Shown: piece after piece, positions 23,456-32,593 of the stretch
Position numbering within the stretch: position 1 is the stretch's first letter
How the letters are laid out: each line of letters starts with the position of its first letter
Source: Solirubrobacteraceae bacterium
GTDB taxonomy: Bacteria; Actinomycetota; Thermoleophilia; Solirubrobacterales; Solirubrobacteraceae
Direction of reading: 5' to 3'
DNA: 64,000 nucleotides
NCBI GenBank assembly: GCA_017882445.1
Contig: JADGPK010000010.1
Coordinates: 1 to 64,000 of the forward strand
The notes under the pieces: model-generated
Databases searched by the model: none
What the model was told of the DNA's origin: nothing
Seen by the model: only the letters and a program-made list of their open reading frames with translations
Translations under genes and position numbers: made by a program

Positions 23456-25548
23456 CCTCCGAGCAGATTGTGCACGATCAGGTCGATCAGCTTGATCCCG
23501 ATAAACGGGGCGATGATGCCGCCGAGCCCATACATCAGGAGGTTGCGCCGCAGCAGGGCGCTGGCGCCGATCGGGCGGTAGCGCACGCCCCGCAGCGACA
23601 GCGGGATCAGCAGCGGGATCACGAGCGCGTTGAAGATGATCGCCGAGACGATCGCCGAGCGGGGCGTGCCGAGGCCCATGATGTTGAGCACGTGCAGCGG
23701 TCCCTTTGATTCGTGCCCGCCCACCCCGCCGGCCGCATACGTGGCGATGAACACGGCCGGCAGGATCGCGAAGTACTTGGCGATGTCATTGGCGATCGAG
23801 AAGGTCGTCAGGGCGCCGCGCGTGATCAGCAGCTGCTTGCCCACCTCCACGATCTCGATCAGCTTCGTCGGGTTGGAGTCCAGGTCGACCATGTTGCCCG
23901 CCTCGCGTGCGGCCTGGGTGCCGGTGTTCATCGCCACGCCGACGTCGGCCTGCGCCAGCGCCGGCGCGTCGTTGGTGCCGTCGCCCGTCATCGCCACCAG
24001 CCGGCCATCCTGTTGTTCTTTGCGGATCAGCGCCAGCTTCGCCTCCGGGGTCGCTTCGGCGAGGAAGTCATCCACGCCGGACTCCTCGGCGATCTTGGCG
24101 GCCGTCAGGCGGTTGTCGCCAGTCACCATCACCGTCTTGATGCCCATCGCGCGCAGCTGGTCGAAACGAACGCGCATGCCCTCCTTGATCGTGTCCTTGA
24201 GGTAGATCACGCCGAGCACCTGACTGTCACGCGAGACGGCGAGCGGCGTGCCTCCCTCCCGGCCGATGCGGTCGAGCTGTGCCTGCAGCTCCGGCGGAGG
24301 GGAGCCGCCCTCGCGCGTGACCAGCTCGATGATCGCGTCGCCGGCGCCCTTGCGCAGCTGCCGGCCGTCGAAGTCCACGCCGCTCATCCGCGTCTGCGCG
24401 GTGAAGGGCACGAACTCGGCGTGCAGCGTCGCCATGTCGTGCTCGCGGATGCCGTACTGCTTGGCCAGCACAACGATCGAGCGGCCCTCGGGGGTCTCGT
24501 CCGCGAGCGAGGACAGCTGCGCCGCCTCGGCGAGCTCGGCCTCGGGCACGCCCGGCATCGGGATGAACTCAGAGGCGAGCCGGTTGCCGATCGTGATCGT
24601 GCCGGTCTTGTCGAGCAGCAGCACGTCGACATCGCCCGAGGCCTCCACAGCTCGGCCCGAAAGCGCGAGCACGTTGCGGCGCACGAGACGGTCCATGCCG
24701 GCGATCCCGATCGCCGAGAGCAACGCGCCGATCGTCGTCGGGATCAGCGCGACCAGCAATGCGATCAGCGTCGTCTCGGAGATCGAGGTGCCGGCGAACA
24801 GGCCGAACGGGCGCAGCGTCGCCACGACGATCATGAAGATCAGCGTCAGCGCGGCGAGCAGGATGTTGAGCGCGATCTCGTTCGGTGTCTTGCGCCGCTC
24901 GGCTCCCTCGACGAGCGCGATCATGCGATCCATGAAGGACTGGCCGGGCTCCTGTGTGATTTCGACGACGATTCGGTCGGAGGTCACCCGCGTGCCGCCC
25001 GTGACCGCGCTGCGGTCGCCGCCGGACTCGCGGATCACGGGCGCGGACTCGCCGGTGATCGCCGACTCGTCGACCGTGGCGATCCCCTCGATCACGGTCC
25101 CGTCGCCGGGGATCAGCTCGCCGGCCTCCACGACGACGACGTCTCCCCGCGTGAGATCCGAGGCGGCCCTCGTGGAGCCGTCGCGCATCGTGGCGACCGT
25201 CTCCTTGCGCATGTTGCGCAGCGTGTCCGCCTGCGCGCGCCCGCGACCCTCGGCGAACGCCTCGGCCATGTTCGCGAACACGACCGTCAGCCACAGCCAG
25301 ATCGCGATCAGGAACGTGTACCAGGCAGGCTCGTTCCCGCCGCCGAGCGGCTTGCCGCCGAAGACCTGGATCAGCCACGTCACCGTCGTGATGACCGAGC
25401 CGACCTCCACCACGAACATCACCGGGTTGCGGATCTGCACGCGCGGGTCGAGCTTCTTGAAACTGTCGATCAGCGCACGCACGACGATGTCGTGCTTGAA
25501 CAGCGAGATCGCCTGGCGCTCCTGTGTCCCGTGCATTTGCGCTGACAT
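23452..25548 (-). CDS. kdpB: Potassium-transporting P-type ATPase, ATP-binding subunit KdpB
   Basis: The 698-residue protein shows the P-type ATPase motifs in order: actuator loop [15 protein letters not shown], phosphorylation site [13 protein letters not shown], nucleotide-binding KGAGDAII region, and the hinge [31 protein letters not shown]. The length is as expected for KdpB. It hydrolyses ATP to drive K+ uptake through KdpA at micromolar external K+. Its start overlaps the kdpC stop by 1 nt (TGATG), and its stop overlaps the next gene. Here it follows kdpC, the reverse of the usual A-B-C order. Confidence 0.97.
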   Translation of the reverse strand: MSAQMHGTQERQAISLFKHDIVVRALIDSFKKLDPRVQIRNPVMFVVEVGSVITTVTWLIQVFGGKPLGGGNEPAWYTFLIAIWLWLTVVFANMAEAFAEGRGRAQADTLRNMRKETVATMRDGSTRAASDLTRGDVVVVEAGELIPGDGTVIEGIATVDESAITGESAPVIRESGGDRSAVTGGTRVTSDRIVVEITQEPGQSFMDRMIALVEGAERRKTPNEIALNILLAALTLIFMIVVATLRPFGLFAGTSISETTLIALLVALIPTTIGALLSAIGIAGMDRLVRRNVLALSGRAVEASGDVDVLLLDKTGTITIGNRLASEFIPMPGVPEAELAEAAQLSSLADETPEGRSIVVLAKQYGIREHDMATLHAEFVPFTAQTRMSGVDFDGRQLRKGAGDAIIELVTREGGSPPPELQAQLDRIGREGGTPLAVSRDSQVLGVIYLKDTIKEGMRVRFDQLRAMGIKTVMVTGDNRLTAAKIAEESGVDDFLAEATPEAKLALIRKEQQDGRLVAMTGDGTNDAPALAQADVGVAMNTGTQAAREAGNMVDLDSNPTKLIEIVEVGKQLLITRGALTTFSIANDIAKYFAILPAVFIATYAAGGVGGHESKGPLHVLNIMGLGTPRSAIVSAIIFNALVIPLLIPLSLRGVRYRPIGASALLRRNLLMYGLGGIIAPFIGIKLIDLIVHNLLGG

Positions 25549-26210
25549 CAGCCTTTCCCTCCTGTGAGGCGGTCGAGGGCGAGGTTGAGCTCGAGCACGT
25601 TCACGCCTTCCTCGCCGGAAAAGCCGAGCGCGCGGCCGGACGTGTACTTCGCGATCAGGCCGTCGACGACGCTCAGCGCGAGCTGCCGCTTGGCCGCGAC
25701 GCGATGGGCCTGGATCCAGGCGTCGGCCTGAGAGATTTCGGGGTCCAGGTTCGAGGCCGAGGTGTTGACGGCGTCGACCGGGATCTGGGCGGAGGTCAGG
25801 CTCGGGTCATACGGCTTCTCCATTTCCAGATAGGCCTTGATGTTTTCTTCGTCCGCTTCCTTGGTCTTCACGCTGTTCGGCCCGCGGTTGGAGAAGGTGC
25901 TGGCAGCGGCGTTGTCCGCTCCGCCTTCGGTGACCGAGGGACGGCTCTGGAAGTAGCGCGGGTCCGCTTCGGTCACCACCACGCCCTTCACTTCCTTGGG
26001 CTTGCCATTCTTTTCGAGCACAGGCGTGGCGAAGCTCTGGCCGATGATCCTCGAGCCGACGAGCTTGCCGCCGACGTAGACCTTCTGTCCGTTGGCGTTG
26101 CCGGGGAAGGCGACCTGGCTTACGCCCCAGATTGCCAGCGGGTAGACGAGCCCGAGCAGGATCGTCATGACGACGATGCCGATCACCGATGTGACGATGT
26201 CGCGGCGCAT
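25548..26210 (-). CDS. kdpC: Potassium-transporting ATPase subunit KdpC
   Basis: The 220-residue protein has one N-terminal membrane helix ([23 protein letters not shown]) and the family signatures RIIGQSF, YFQSRPS and [15 protein letters not shown]. KdpC stabilises the KdpFABC complex and raises its affinity for ATP. It lies between kdpA (1 nt gap) and kdpB (1 nt overlap), so the gene order is A-C-B. The periplasmic part is somewhat longer than in E. coli, with a charged insert around residues 80-125. Confidence 0.96.
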   Translation of the reverse strand: MRRDIVTSVIGIVVMTILLGLVYPLAIWGVSQVAFPGNANGQKVYVGGKLVGSRIIGQSFATPVLEKNGKPKEVKGVVVTEADPRYFQSRPSVTEGGADNAAASTFSNRGPNSVKTKEADEENIKAYLEMEKPYDPSLTSAQIPVDAVNTSASNLDPEISQADAWIQAHRVAAKRQLALSVVDGLIAKYTSGRALGFSGEEGVNVLELNLALDRLTGGKG

Positions 26211-26211
26211 G

Positions 26212-28002
26212 TCAGTAGAGGTGTCCCGTCAGGCCCTGCACGATCGGTCCGAGCAGCAGCGCGGGGAAGAAGGTGAGCGCGCCGACGAGCACGACCACGC
26301 CGATCAGCAGGATTGCGAACGTGGTGTTGTCGGTGCGCATCGTGCCGAGGCCCGCCGGCGTCACCCGCTTGCCGGCCAGAGCGCCGGCGACGGCTAGAGC
26401 GAACAGGATTGGCGCGTAGCGCGCGAAGAGCATGTCGAAGCCGCCGAGCAGGTCGGCGAACGTGACGCCGTGGGAGCCGACGTTGCCGGCGTTCGGCTGG
26501 ACGAAGCCGGTGTAGCCGGCGAAGGCGGAGCCGTTGTTGTTGGCCTGCGAGAGGTAGGCGTAGAAGGTCTCCGAGAAGCCCTGTGGAGTGTTCGCGCCGG
26601 CTTTGGAGAGCGCCACTTCAGAGATCGACTTGCGTCCGGCGCTGCTGGCGGTAGCCATCGCCGTGCAGAACAGCGCCGCCAGCGGCGTGACCAGGATGCC
26701 GAGGCCGGCGAGCTTGATCTCCCTGGCCTCGAGCTTCTTGCCGAGCCACTCGGGTGTGCGTCCGACCATGAGGCCGCCGATGAAGACGGCCAGTAGGACG
26801 TAGAGCAGCATCGAGTACAGCCCGGTGCCCGTGCCGCCGAAGATGACCTCGCTCGCCGACAGGTTGGCGAAGGGGACGGCCCCGCCGATGCCTGTGAAGG
26901 ACTCGATCGCGCTGTTGACCGCCCCGCAGGAGGTCACGGTGGTGACCACATCGAACAGCGCGGAGCCGGCTATCCCGAAGCGCTGCTCCTTGCCTTCCAT
27001 GTTGCCGCCGGTGGAGCCCAAGATCACGTGCGTGTGCAGACCGGCGGCGTGCTGGGCCGGTGAGCCATGGGCCTCGGCGATGTAGGCGACCGACACGGCG
27101 CCGAGGAACATCACCATCATCACGCCGTAGATCGCGTAGCCCTGGCGGCGGTTGCCGGTCATACGCCCGTACATGAACACGAGCGCCGCGGGGATGATCA
27201 GCACGAGCAGCATCTCGAAGAAGTTCGTGAAGGCTGTCGGGTTCTCGAACGGGTGTGCCGAGTTGGTGTTGAAGAAGCCGCCGCCGTTGGTGCCGAGCTC
27301 CTTGATCACCTCTTGTGAGGCGACCGGACCCATCGCGATCGACTGCGTGAGGCCCGTAACGGTGTGCGCGGTCAGGTAGCTCGTGAAGTTGTCGATCACG
27401 CCCTGGGAGACGAGCACGAGCGCCCCGACGGCCGAGATCGGCGCGAGCACATAGAGGATCGTGCGCACGAGGTCCTGCCAGAAGTTGCCGATGCCCTTGC
27501 CCGAGCGCGAGACGATCCCACGCACGAGCGCAACCGCCACGACGATGCCGACGCCGGCCGACAGCCAGTTCTGCACGGTCAGCCCGATCATCTGGCTGAG
27601 GTAGCTCATCGTCATCTCGCCGCCGTAGTACTGCCAGTTCGTGTTCGTGAGGAACGACGAGGTGGTGTTGAACGTCACGTTCCACGGCGCCGAGTGGTAG
27701 CCGAGCGGGTTGAGCGCATGCGGCACGAAGAACGCGTTCTGCGTGCGCAGGATCACGTACAGCAGCAGCCATCCCGCGAGCGAGAAGACGATCAGGCTTT
27801 TCGCGTACGCCTTCCACTCCTGCTCGCGCTCGGGGTCAACCCGCAGCAGTTTGTAGAGGAAGCGCTCGGGCCCTCCGAGGATTGGAGTGAGCAGTACCCG
27901 TTGGCCGGTGTAGACCCTGGCCATGTACCGGCCGAGCGGCAGGGCGAGCGCCGTCAGGACGACAGCGAAGAGGATGATCGTGAGCCAGCCGGAGAAGGTC
28001 AC
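26212..28002 (-). CDS. kdpA: Potassium-transporting ATPase, channel-like subunit KdpA
   Basis: The 596-residue membrane protein has the four selectivity-filter loops of KdpA: TTSSFLTNTNWQ, GTNGGGFFNTNSAHPFENP, TSCGAVNSAIESFTGIGG and NNNGSAFAG. It binds and conducts K+ inward as part of the KdpFABC pump. The GTG start shares one base with the TAG stop of kdpF just upstream, indicating coupled translation. The length and loop content are normal. Confidence 0.97.
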   Translation of the reverse strand: MTFSGWLTIILFAVVLTALALPLGRYMARVYTGQRVLLTPILGGPERFLYKLLRVDPEREQEWKAYAKSLIVFSLAGWLLLYVILRTQNAFFVPHALNPLGYHSAPWNVTFNTTSSFLTNTNWQYYGGEMTMSYLSQMIGLTVQNWLSAGVGIVVAVALVRGIVSRSGKGIGNFWQDLVRTILYVLAPISAVGALVLVSQGVIDNFTSYLTAHTVTGLTQSIAMGPVASQEVIKELGTNGGGFFNTNSAHPFENPTAFTNFFEMLLVLIIPAALVFMYGRMTGNRRQGYAIYGVMMVMFLGAVSVAYIAEAHGSPAQHAAGLHTHVILGSTGGNMEGKEQRFGIAGSALFDVVTTVTSCGAVNSAIESFTGIGGAVPFANLSASEVIFGGTGTGLYSMLLYVLLAVFIGGLMVGRTPEWLGKKLEAREIKLAGLGILVTPLAALFCTAMATASSAGRKSISEVALSKAGANTPQGFSETFYAYLSQANNNGSAFAGYTGFVQPNAGNVGSHGVTFADLLGGFDMLFARYAPILFALAVAGALAGKRVTPAGLGTMRTDNTTFAILLIGVVVLVGALTFFPALLLGPIVQGLTGHLY

Positions 28003-28130
28003 TAGAGCTTCTCTCCACGGATCAGCGCATAGAACAGGTAGCCGATCAGCAGCACCGAGACGACCAGGCCGAAGAAGTCGGCGCCGCTCATGTGCGCGAT
28101 GAACGCGCCGAGGGTGAGCGGCACGCTCAT
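28002..28130 (-). CDS. kdpF: Small Kdp subunit KdpF
   Basis: This 42-residue ORF, too short for the track, ends GADFFGLVVSVLLIGYLFYALIRGEKL, a clear KdpF single-helix sequence; its stop touches the kdpA start. Two starts are possible: the ATG at 28130, which overlaps the stop of a preceding micro-ORF (ATGA), or an internal ATG at 28091 that gives the 29-residue length of E. coli KdpF. I prefer 28130 because of the coupling and because the internal ATG has no ribosome site. KdpF stabilises the KdpABC complex in the membrane. Confidence 0.85.
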   Translation of the reverse strand: MSVPLTLGAFIAHMSGADFFGLVVSVLLIGYLFYALIRGEKL

Positions 28131-28207
28131 ATCCGCTCGATGCCCTCGATCAACGCCAAGAGGATCGCGAAGACGACGATCCCCATCGCGATGGCCACGA
28201 TGTCCAT
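28127..28207 (-). CDS. 26-residue single-helix membrane peptide upstream of kdpF
   Basis: The ORF reads MDIVAIAMGIVVFAILLALIEGIERI: one hydrophobic helix with a charged C-terminal end. Its stop overlaps the kdpF ATG by 4 nt (ATGA), and its ATG lies 6 nt after a -10-like GATACT on the minus strand, so it would be the first cistron of a leaderless kdp message. I recall tiny hydrophobic ORFs at this place in actinobacterial kdp operons, but no name is certain. It may be an extra KdpF-like subunit or a translational lead-in. Confidence 0.55.
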   Translation of the reverse strand: MDIVAIAMGIVVFAILLALIEGIERI

Positions 28208-28213
28208 GGACCC

Positions 28214-28283
28214 AGTATCTGGGCTGGTGTGTTACGACTTCATGACGATTCGCGCGCGGCGCATAACGATTTCGTGACGGTGG
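28214..28283 (-). promoter_or_regulatory. kdp promoter with tandem candidate KdpE boxes
   Basis: Read on the plus strand, two copies of ACGAYTT-N4-ACGRT appear: ACGACTT CATG ACGATTC (28234-28251) and ACGATTT CGTG ACGGTGG (28266-28283), with a period of 32 bp (three helical turns). The 7-bp direct repeats with 11-bp spacing suit OmpR/PhoB-family regulators such as KdpE, encoded 1.2 kb away. On the minus strand, GATACT (28219-28214) is a plausible -10 for the micro-ORF-kdpFACB-kdpD message, and the nearer box covers the -35 position. Both patterns are visible; the regulator is inferred. Confidence 0.6.
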
Positions 28284-28293
28284 CAGGAGCCGT

Positions 28294-29289
28294 TCACGCC
28301 GTCAGCTGAAACGCGACGAAGGCGGCGTAGAACAGCACCAGCAGGGCACCCCAGCGACGCCCGATGCCGCCTCCTCGTGCGAGCCCGAACAGGCACAGCA
28401 CCGTGATCGCGCCCAGCCAGGCCAGGTCGAGTCGTTCGGTGTCGGTCCGGCTCGCCACCGTCACGAACAGCGCCGGCGCGAGCACCCCGCCGAGCAGGTT
28501 GATCGTGTTGCTGGCGAGCGTCTCGCTGACGAGCGCCGCGCCACGCCCGGCGAGCCCGAGGCGCACCCCTGTCTGCGCGTTGGGGATGCTCGTCAGCGGC
28601 CCCAGGACGAGCACCCCGATCAGCGTCCCCGAGACGGCCCAGTGTTCGCCGAGTGATACGGCCGAGCGCACCATCCCGACGCTCCCCAGGAGAATCAGCG
28701 CGATATCCCCGACGATCAGGGCCATCTGCCGCCGGTGGTCGACGAGGTGCGCTGCCGGGGAGTGCTCGCGCTTCGGCGTCGCCAACACTCCCGCGAGCGA
28801 CCGGCTGAGCTTCGCGGGCAGCGGCAGGACGAAATCGGGCCGACCCCCGCCGAGCGCCAGCAGCGCATAGGGGGCGAGGACAACCGCTGCGAGGATCGCG
28901 CCGGTCAGCGGCGCCAAGACGTCCAATAGGACGCCTGCCGCGAGCAGCGTCACGAGCGCCCCGATCGTCCCCTCGAATGCGAGCGCGGCGCGGGACACCC
29001 TCACGCCGCCGGCGATCAGCGCGCTCAGGCCGATCATCGCGGCGATGTTGAAGACGTTCGACCCCACCACCACACCCGCGCTCACCGCGCGCTGGCCGCT
29101 CGCCAGCGCCGCCACCGCTGAGGAGATCTCCGGACCGTCCGCGGCGACGGCGGTCAGTAGTCCGATCACGGTCTCCGAGAGCCCGAACTTGACGCCGAGG
29201 ATGTCGAGCCGGCGCGCGAACGTCCGGGCCGCGGCGAGCGTCGCGAGCAACGAGACGAGAAACAGCGGGACGGCGACGGCGACCGCCAT
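28294..29289 (-). CDS. CaCA-family sodium/calcium (cation/proton) exchanger
   Basis: The 331-residue protein has about ten hydrophobic helices in two repeats. The alpha-1 motif is seen as SETVIGLLTAVAADGPEISSAVAAL and the alpha-2 counterpart as VLGPLTSIPNAQTGVRLG and LASNTINLLGG. These carry the acidic and polar residues of the ion site, although the second has Asn/Gln where many exchangers have Glu. The family extrudes Ca2+ or other cations in exchange for Na+ or H+. It lies inside the Kdp locus between kdpE and the kdp promoter, suggesting coordinated cation homeostasis. A possible structured leader precedes it. Confidence 0.85.
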   Translation of the reverse strand: MAVAVAVPLFLVSLLATLAAARTFARRLDILGVKFGLSETVIGLLTAVAADGPEISSAVAALASGQRAVSAGVVVGSNVFNIAAMIGLSALIAGGVRVSRAALAFEGTIGALVTLLAAGVLLDVLAPLTGAILAAVVLAPYALLALGGGRPDFVLPLPAKLSRSLAGVLATPKREHSPAAHLVDHRRQMALIVGDIALILLGSVGMVRSAVSLGEHWAVSGTLIGVLVLGPLTSIPNAQTGVRLGLAGRGAALVSETLASNTINLLGGVLAPALFVTVASRTDTERLDLAWLGAITVLCLFGLARGGGIGRRWGALLVLFYAAFVAFQLTA

Positions 29290-29407
29290 CAGCGGACGCT
29301 CCGCAGCATGCGGGCGCGATCAGGTGAGCGGGCTGTGCGAGGTGAGGGCATGCCGTAGCGGTGCCGACCAGGCTTCCCGGCTCACCGCCCGCAACATACC
29401 AAGGGCC
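29290..29407 (-). promoter_or_regulatory. Candidate structured leader RNA before the CaCA exchanger gene
   Basis: Read on the minus strand, the 118-nt gap between kdpE and the exchanger contains GCGGT-GA-GCCG, loop GGAAGCCTGGT, then CGGC-ACCGC, a two-part stem with a GA bulge. Two later segments (CCTCACC and GCTCACC) could pair with the GGTGAGC of that stem, giving an alternative fold. A final perfect hairpin GCGGA-GCG-TCCGC holds the probable ribosome site (GGAG) just before the ATG. The layout suggests a cis-regulatory RNA. I cannot assign it to a known riboswitch class. Confidence 0.35.
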
Positions 29408-30118
29408 TCACAGCGCGAAGCGGTAGCCCACGCCCGGGTCGGTCACGATGTAGCGCGGTCCGGCCGGGCCGTCGGGCTCGATCTTCGCGCGCAGGCGGGC
29501 GATGTGCGTGCGCAGCGGCTGGACGTCGTCGACATACTCGGGTCCCCACACCTCGGAGAGCAGCTTGCGGTGTGTCATCAGGCGTCCGCGGTTGTGCACC
29601 AGCACCCGCAGCAGGTCGAACTCGATCGGGGTGAGGTGGACGGGCTCGGAGTCGCGCCGAACTATGCGCGCCGCGAGGTCGATCTCGAGCCCCTCCACGG
29701 CGATCGTGGACTCGGACTCGCCGCGCGGCGAGCGGCGCAGCGCGGCCTGCAGGCGCGCCACCAGCTCACGACCGCCGAAGGGCTTCGTGATGTAGTCGTC
29801 CGCCCCCGCATCCAGCGCTCTCACCTTCTGCTCCTCCTCGCCCACTGCGGACAGCACGAGGATCGGCATCTGGCTCCACCGGCGCAGATCCCGTGTCACC
29901 TCGACGCCGTCGCCGTCGGGGAGCACGAGGTCGACGATCGCCGCATCGGGTGGGCGCACCGCCGCGAGGTCGAGCGCCTGCGATGCCGTTTCGGCAGGGA
30001 CCGCCTCGAAGCCCGCCTCGCGCAGCAGGACTTTCAAGGCGCGCACGATCTGCGGCTCGTCGTCGACGACGAGCACACGCTGCGGGGCGCCGGGTGCGGC
30101 TGGCGTGTTGGAGTTCAC
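29408..30118 (-). CDS. kdpE: Response regulator KdpE
   Basis: The 236-residue OmpR/PhoB-type regulator has a receiver domain with VLVVDDEPQIVRALKVLL, phospho-acceptor DLVLPDGDG (AIVDLVLP), switch Ser in LSAVGEEEQKVRALDAGADDYITKPF, and a winged-helix DNA-binding domain (LTPIEFDLLRVLVHNRGRLMTHRKLLSEVWG). The receiver and the QPLRTHIARLRAKIE end are typical of KdpE. It should be phosphorylated by the upstream kinase, whose stop overlaps its start (ATGA), and activate the kdp operon from the boxes at 28234-28283. Confidence 0.93.
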   Translation of the reverse strand: MNSNTPAAPGAPQRVLVVDDEPQIVRALKVLLREAGFEAVPAETASQALDLAAVRPPDAAIVDLVLPDGDGVEVTRDLRRWSQMPILVLSAVGEEEQKVRALDAGADDYITKPFGGRELVARLQAALRRSPRGESESTIAVEGLEIDLAARIVRRDSEPVHLTPIEFDLLRVLVHNRGRLMTHRKLLSEVWGPEYVDDVQPLRTHIARLRAKIEPDGPAGPRYIVTDPGVGYRFAL

Positions 30119-31608
30119 GCCTCGCCCCTGCCGTCCGGCGGGAGCGGCAGCTCGAACACGAAGGTCGCGCCCTGCCCCGGGAGGGACTCGACGTCGAGAG
30201 ACCCGGCGTTCGCCTCCGCGAACCCGCGCGCGATCGCGAGGCCGAGACCGGCGCCTCGGTGTCCGCCGGCCACACTCCCGGAGCGGTAGAACGGTTCGAA
30301 CACACGCTCGAGCTGAGCGAGCGGGATGCCGGGGCCGCGATCGACCACGCGCACGATCACGCGGTCACCCGGCCGGGAGCGCTCGCCGGCGTTCCTCTCG
30401 CCGCCGCCCGGCCCCGGTTGTTGGCGCTCAGCGGGCGCGAGACTGCGTATGGCGCGGGCGCGCACCGACACCGGATGGCCGCCCGAATGGCGGCGTGCGT
30501 TCTCGAGCACGTTGACGAAGGCGCGCTCCATCTGCACGGCGTCGACGCGGACGGGCGGGAGCTCGCGGTCGATCGAGAGGCTGAACTCGCCGTCGCTCGC
30601 GGCGAGCTCCCGCAGCGCGGCGTGGATCAGCTCTTCCACCGATGTCGAGTCGCGGTGCGGCTCGGCGGCGCCCGCTTCCAGGCGCGAGAGATCGAGCAGG
30701 TTGTCGACCAGCCGCGACAGGCGCCGTGCCTCCTCCTGGATGACCGCCGCCAGCTCCTGGTGCTCGGCGGGCGATACTGCGGGTGACGCGATCGCCTCGC
30801 CCGCAGTCGCGATCGCGGTCAGCGGCGAGCGCAGGTCGTGGGAAACCGCGCGCAGCAGGGCCGTCTTCACAGTGTCGGCGCGGCGCAGCGCCGCCGTCTC
30901 GACGACCTCGGCCTGGAGCTCGGCGCGGCTGCGGGCCGCGGCCAGGATCGAGCTGAGCGACGGCACGATGCGCTCTTGCACGCGGGCACGTTCGCTCGCC
31001 GGCAGGCCGGTGGGCAGCAGCAGGGTGCCGATGCGAGCGCCCCCGCTCTCGAGCGGGAACGCCAGCGTCCGCTCGCCGGCCGGCCCCTCACGCGGCTCGA
31101 TCGCGACCGATGCCACGCCGAGCGCCGCGCCGAGCCGCTGCGCGGCGACGGGCAGGGCGTCCTGCAGGCGCTCCGCTCCCAGCAGCTGCCGTGCGAGCTC
31201 GGCCGACAGGTCGGCCTCCTGACGTCGCAGCTCCGCTTCGCGTGCACGCGCCCGCGCCAGCTCTGCCACCAGCCCGGTAGCCGCCGCCACGACGACGAAC
31301 GCCGACAGCGCCACCCAGTTGCGACTGTCGGCGAGCGTGAAGCGGCCCGTCGGCGGCAGGTGAAAGAAGTTGAATGCGGCGGCGCTGAGGATGCCCGTCG
31401 TGACGCCGAACGCGAGTCCCCAGAACGTCGCCACGATCACCACCGCCAGCAGGTAGACGACGCCGAGCGACACCACCGGCGCGATGTGCTTCAGCGGGTA
31501 GATCAGGGCCGTCGCCGCGGCCACGCTCACGGCGGCCACGATCACGCCCGCAGTGCGCGACGGGCGCTCGGCGTTCAGAGACAGGGCAAGGCGCGCGGGC
31601 GAGAGCAT
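30115..31608 (-). CDS. KdpD-type sensor histidine kinase without the N-terminal KdpD domain
   Basis: The 497-residue protein starts with a DUF4118 membrane domain of four helices (about 20-115, including SLGVVYLLAVVIVATFWGLAFGV and FNFFHLPPTGRFTLAD), then a GAF-like region (about 125-235), HisKA (LLRAVSHDLRSPLTAI, with the phosphorylated His) and HATPase (ENARRHSGG, DRGPGIP, GAGLGLAIARG). This is the C-terminal half of KdpD; the N-terminal sensor half is a separate protein at 22283-23455. It would phosphorylate KdpE. A Gly/Arg-rich insert sits in the ATPase domain. The gene is complete, so the split is natural. Confidence 0.92.
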   Translation of the reverse strand: MLSPARLALSLNAERPSRTAGVIVAAVSVAAATALIYPLKHIAPVVSLGVVYLLAVVIVATFWGLAFGVTTGILSAAAFNFFHLPPTGRFTLADSRNWVALSAFVVVAAATGLVAELARARAREAELRRQEADLSAELARQLLGAERLQDALPVAAQRLGAALGVASVAIEPREGPAGERTLAFPLESGGARIGTLLLPTGLPASERARVQERIVPSLSSILAAARSRAELQAEVVETAALRRADTVKTALLRAVSHDLRSPLTAIATAGEAIASPAVSPAEHQELAAVIQEEARRLSRLVDNLLDLSRLEAGAAEPHRDSTSVEELIHAALRELAASDGEFSLSIDRELPPVRVDAVQMERAFVNVLENARRHSGGHPVSVRARAIRSLAPAERQQPGPGGGERNAGERSRPGDRVIVRVVDRGPGIPLAQLERVFEPFYRSGSVAGGHRGAGLGLAIARGFAEANAGSLDVESLPGQGATFVFELPLPPDGRGEA

Positions 31609-31661
31609 CCTCCGCCCAATGATCCTCCATCGCAGCCGTCACGGGCCGGTGCGGAACTCCT

Positions 31662-32582
31662 CTAGGTCGCCGACAGCGCCGCGCGCAGCGCCTCCTCGAG
31701 CTCTGAGTGGCGGAACTCGAAGCCGAGCACCAGCGGTTTGGCGGGCACCACGCGCGCGCCCGTGGTCACGATCTCGGCCATCTCTCCGTAGAGCGCGCGC
31801 AGGGCAAGGCCCGGGATGGGCAGCAGCGAGGGACGTTTGAGCACTCGTCCAAGCGTCCTTGAGAAGTCGCGGTTCGGCACGGGCGTGGGTGCCGTGGCGT
31901 TGATCGGCCCGCTCCAGCGCTCGTCGTCCAGCGCCGTGAGCATCATCCCGACGAGGTCGTCGGCGTGGATCCAGGACATGTACTGGCATCCTCCCGCGAC
32001 CGGTCCGCCGACGCCGAGCCTGAACGGCGTCAGCATCTTGCCGAGCGCGCCGCCGGAGCTGTCGAGCACGACGCCCGTTCGCACCTGCACCACCCGCAGG
32101 CCCAGCTCGGTGGCCCTGTGTGCCTCTGCCTCCCAGTCGACGCACACGCCGGCGAGGAAGTCGTCTCCGGGCGGCGCGTCCTCGTCGAGCGGCTCCTCGC
32201 CGTGCGCGCCGTAGTAGCCGGTGGCCGAGGAGCTCACCAAGATGCGCGGGAGCTCCTGCGTGAGGCGCAGGCCCTCGACGAGGTTGCGGGTTCCGGTCAC
32301 GCGACTGTCGCGGATCGCGCGCTTGGCCTTGGCGGTCCAGCGCTGAGCGACGGGCTCGCCCGCCAGATGCACGACCGCGTCGCGGCCCGTGAGCGCCTCT
32401 GCCGGAGCCGGCTCGCTCAAGAGGTCCCAGCGCACCGCCTCGACGTCTCCGAGCCTGGCCCGGGCGCGGTCGGGATCGCGCGTGAGGACCGTCACGTGCG
32501 CTTCACGCTCTCGCAGGGCGTGAAGGAGCTTGCGACCGATCAGGCCTGTCGCTCCCGTGACCGTGACGCGCAGGGCGCTCAC
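31662..32582 (-). CDS. TIGR01777-type NAD(P)-dependent epimerase (YfcH-like)
   Basis: The 306-residue protein has an N-terminal Rossmann motif VTVTGATGLIGRKLLHALRE and the family-typical DAVVHLAGEPVAQRWTAKAKRAIRDSRVTGTRNLVE, plus a C-terminal DUF1731-like end (VLKRPSLLPIPGLALRALYGEMAEIVTTGARVVPAKPLVLGFEFRH). This atypical SDR subfamily occurs widely, but its substrate is unknown. It is 11 nt downstream of the malic enzyme on the same strand and likely cotranscribed. Confidence 0.92.
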   Translation of the reverse strand: MSALRVTVTGATGLIGRKLLHALREREAHVTVLTRDPDRARARLGDVEAVRWDLLSEPAPAEALTGRDAVVHLAGEPVAQRWTAKAKRAIRDSRVTGTRNLVEGLRLTQELPRILVSSSATGYYGAHGEEPLDEDAPPGDDFLAGVCVDWEAEAHRATELGLRVVQVRTGVVLDSSGGALGKMLTPFRLGVGGPVAGGCQYMSWIHADDLVGMMLTALDDERWSGPINATAPTPVPNRDFSRTLGRVLKRPSLLPIPGLALRALYGEMAEIVTTGARVVPAKPLVLGFEFRHSELEEALRAALSAT

Positions 32583-32593
32583 AACTCAAGGCC

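Noticed and set aside
23713-25567. Two long plus-strand ORFs opposite kdpB (610 and 439 residues)
   Set aside because: kdpB on the minus strand has all P-type ATPase motifs; the plus-strand frames show only GC-biased shadows.
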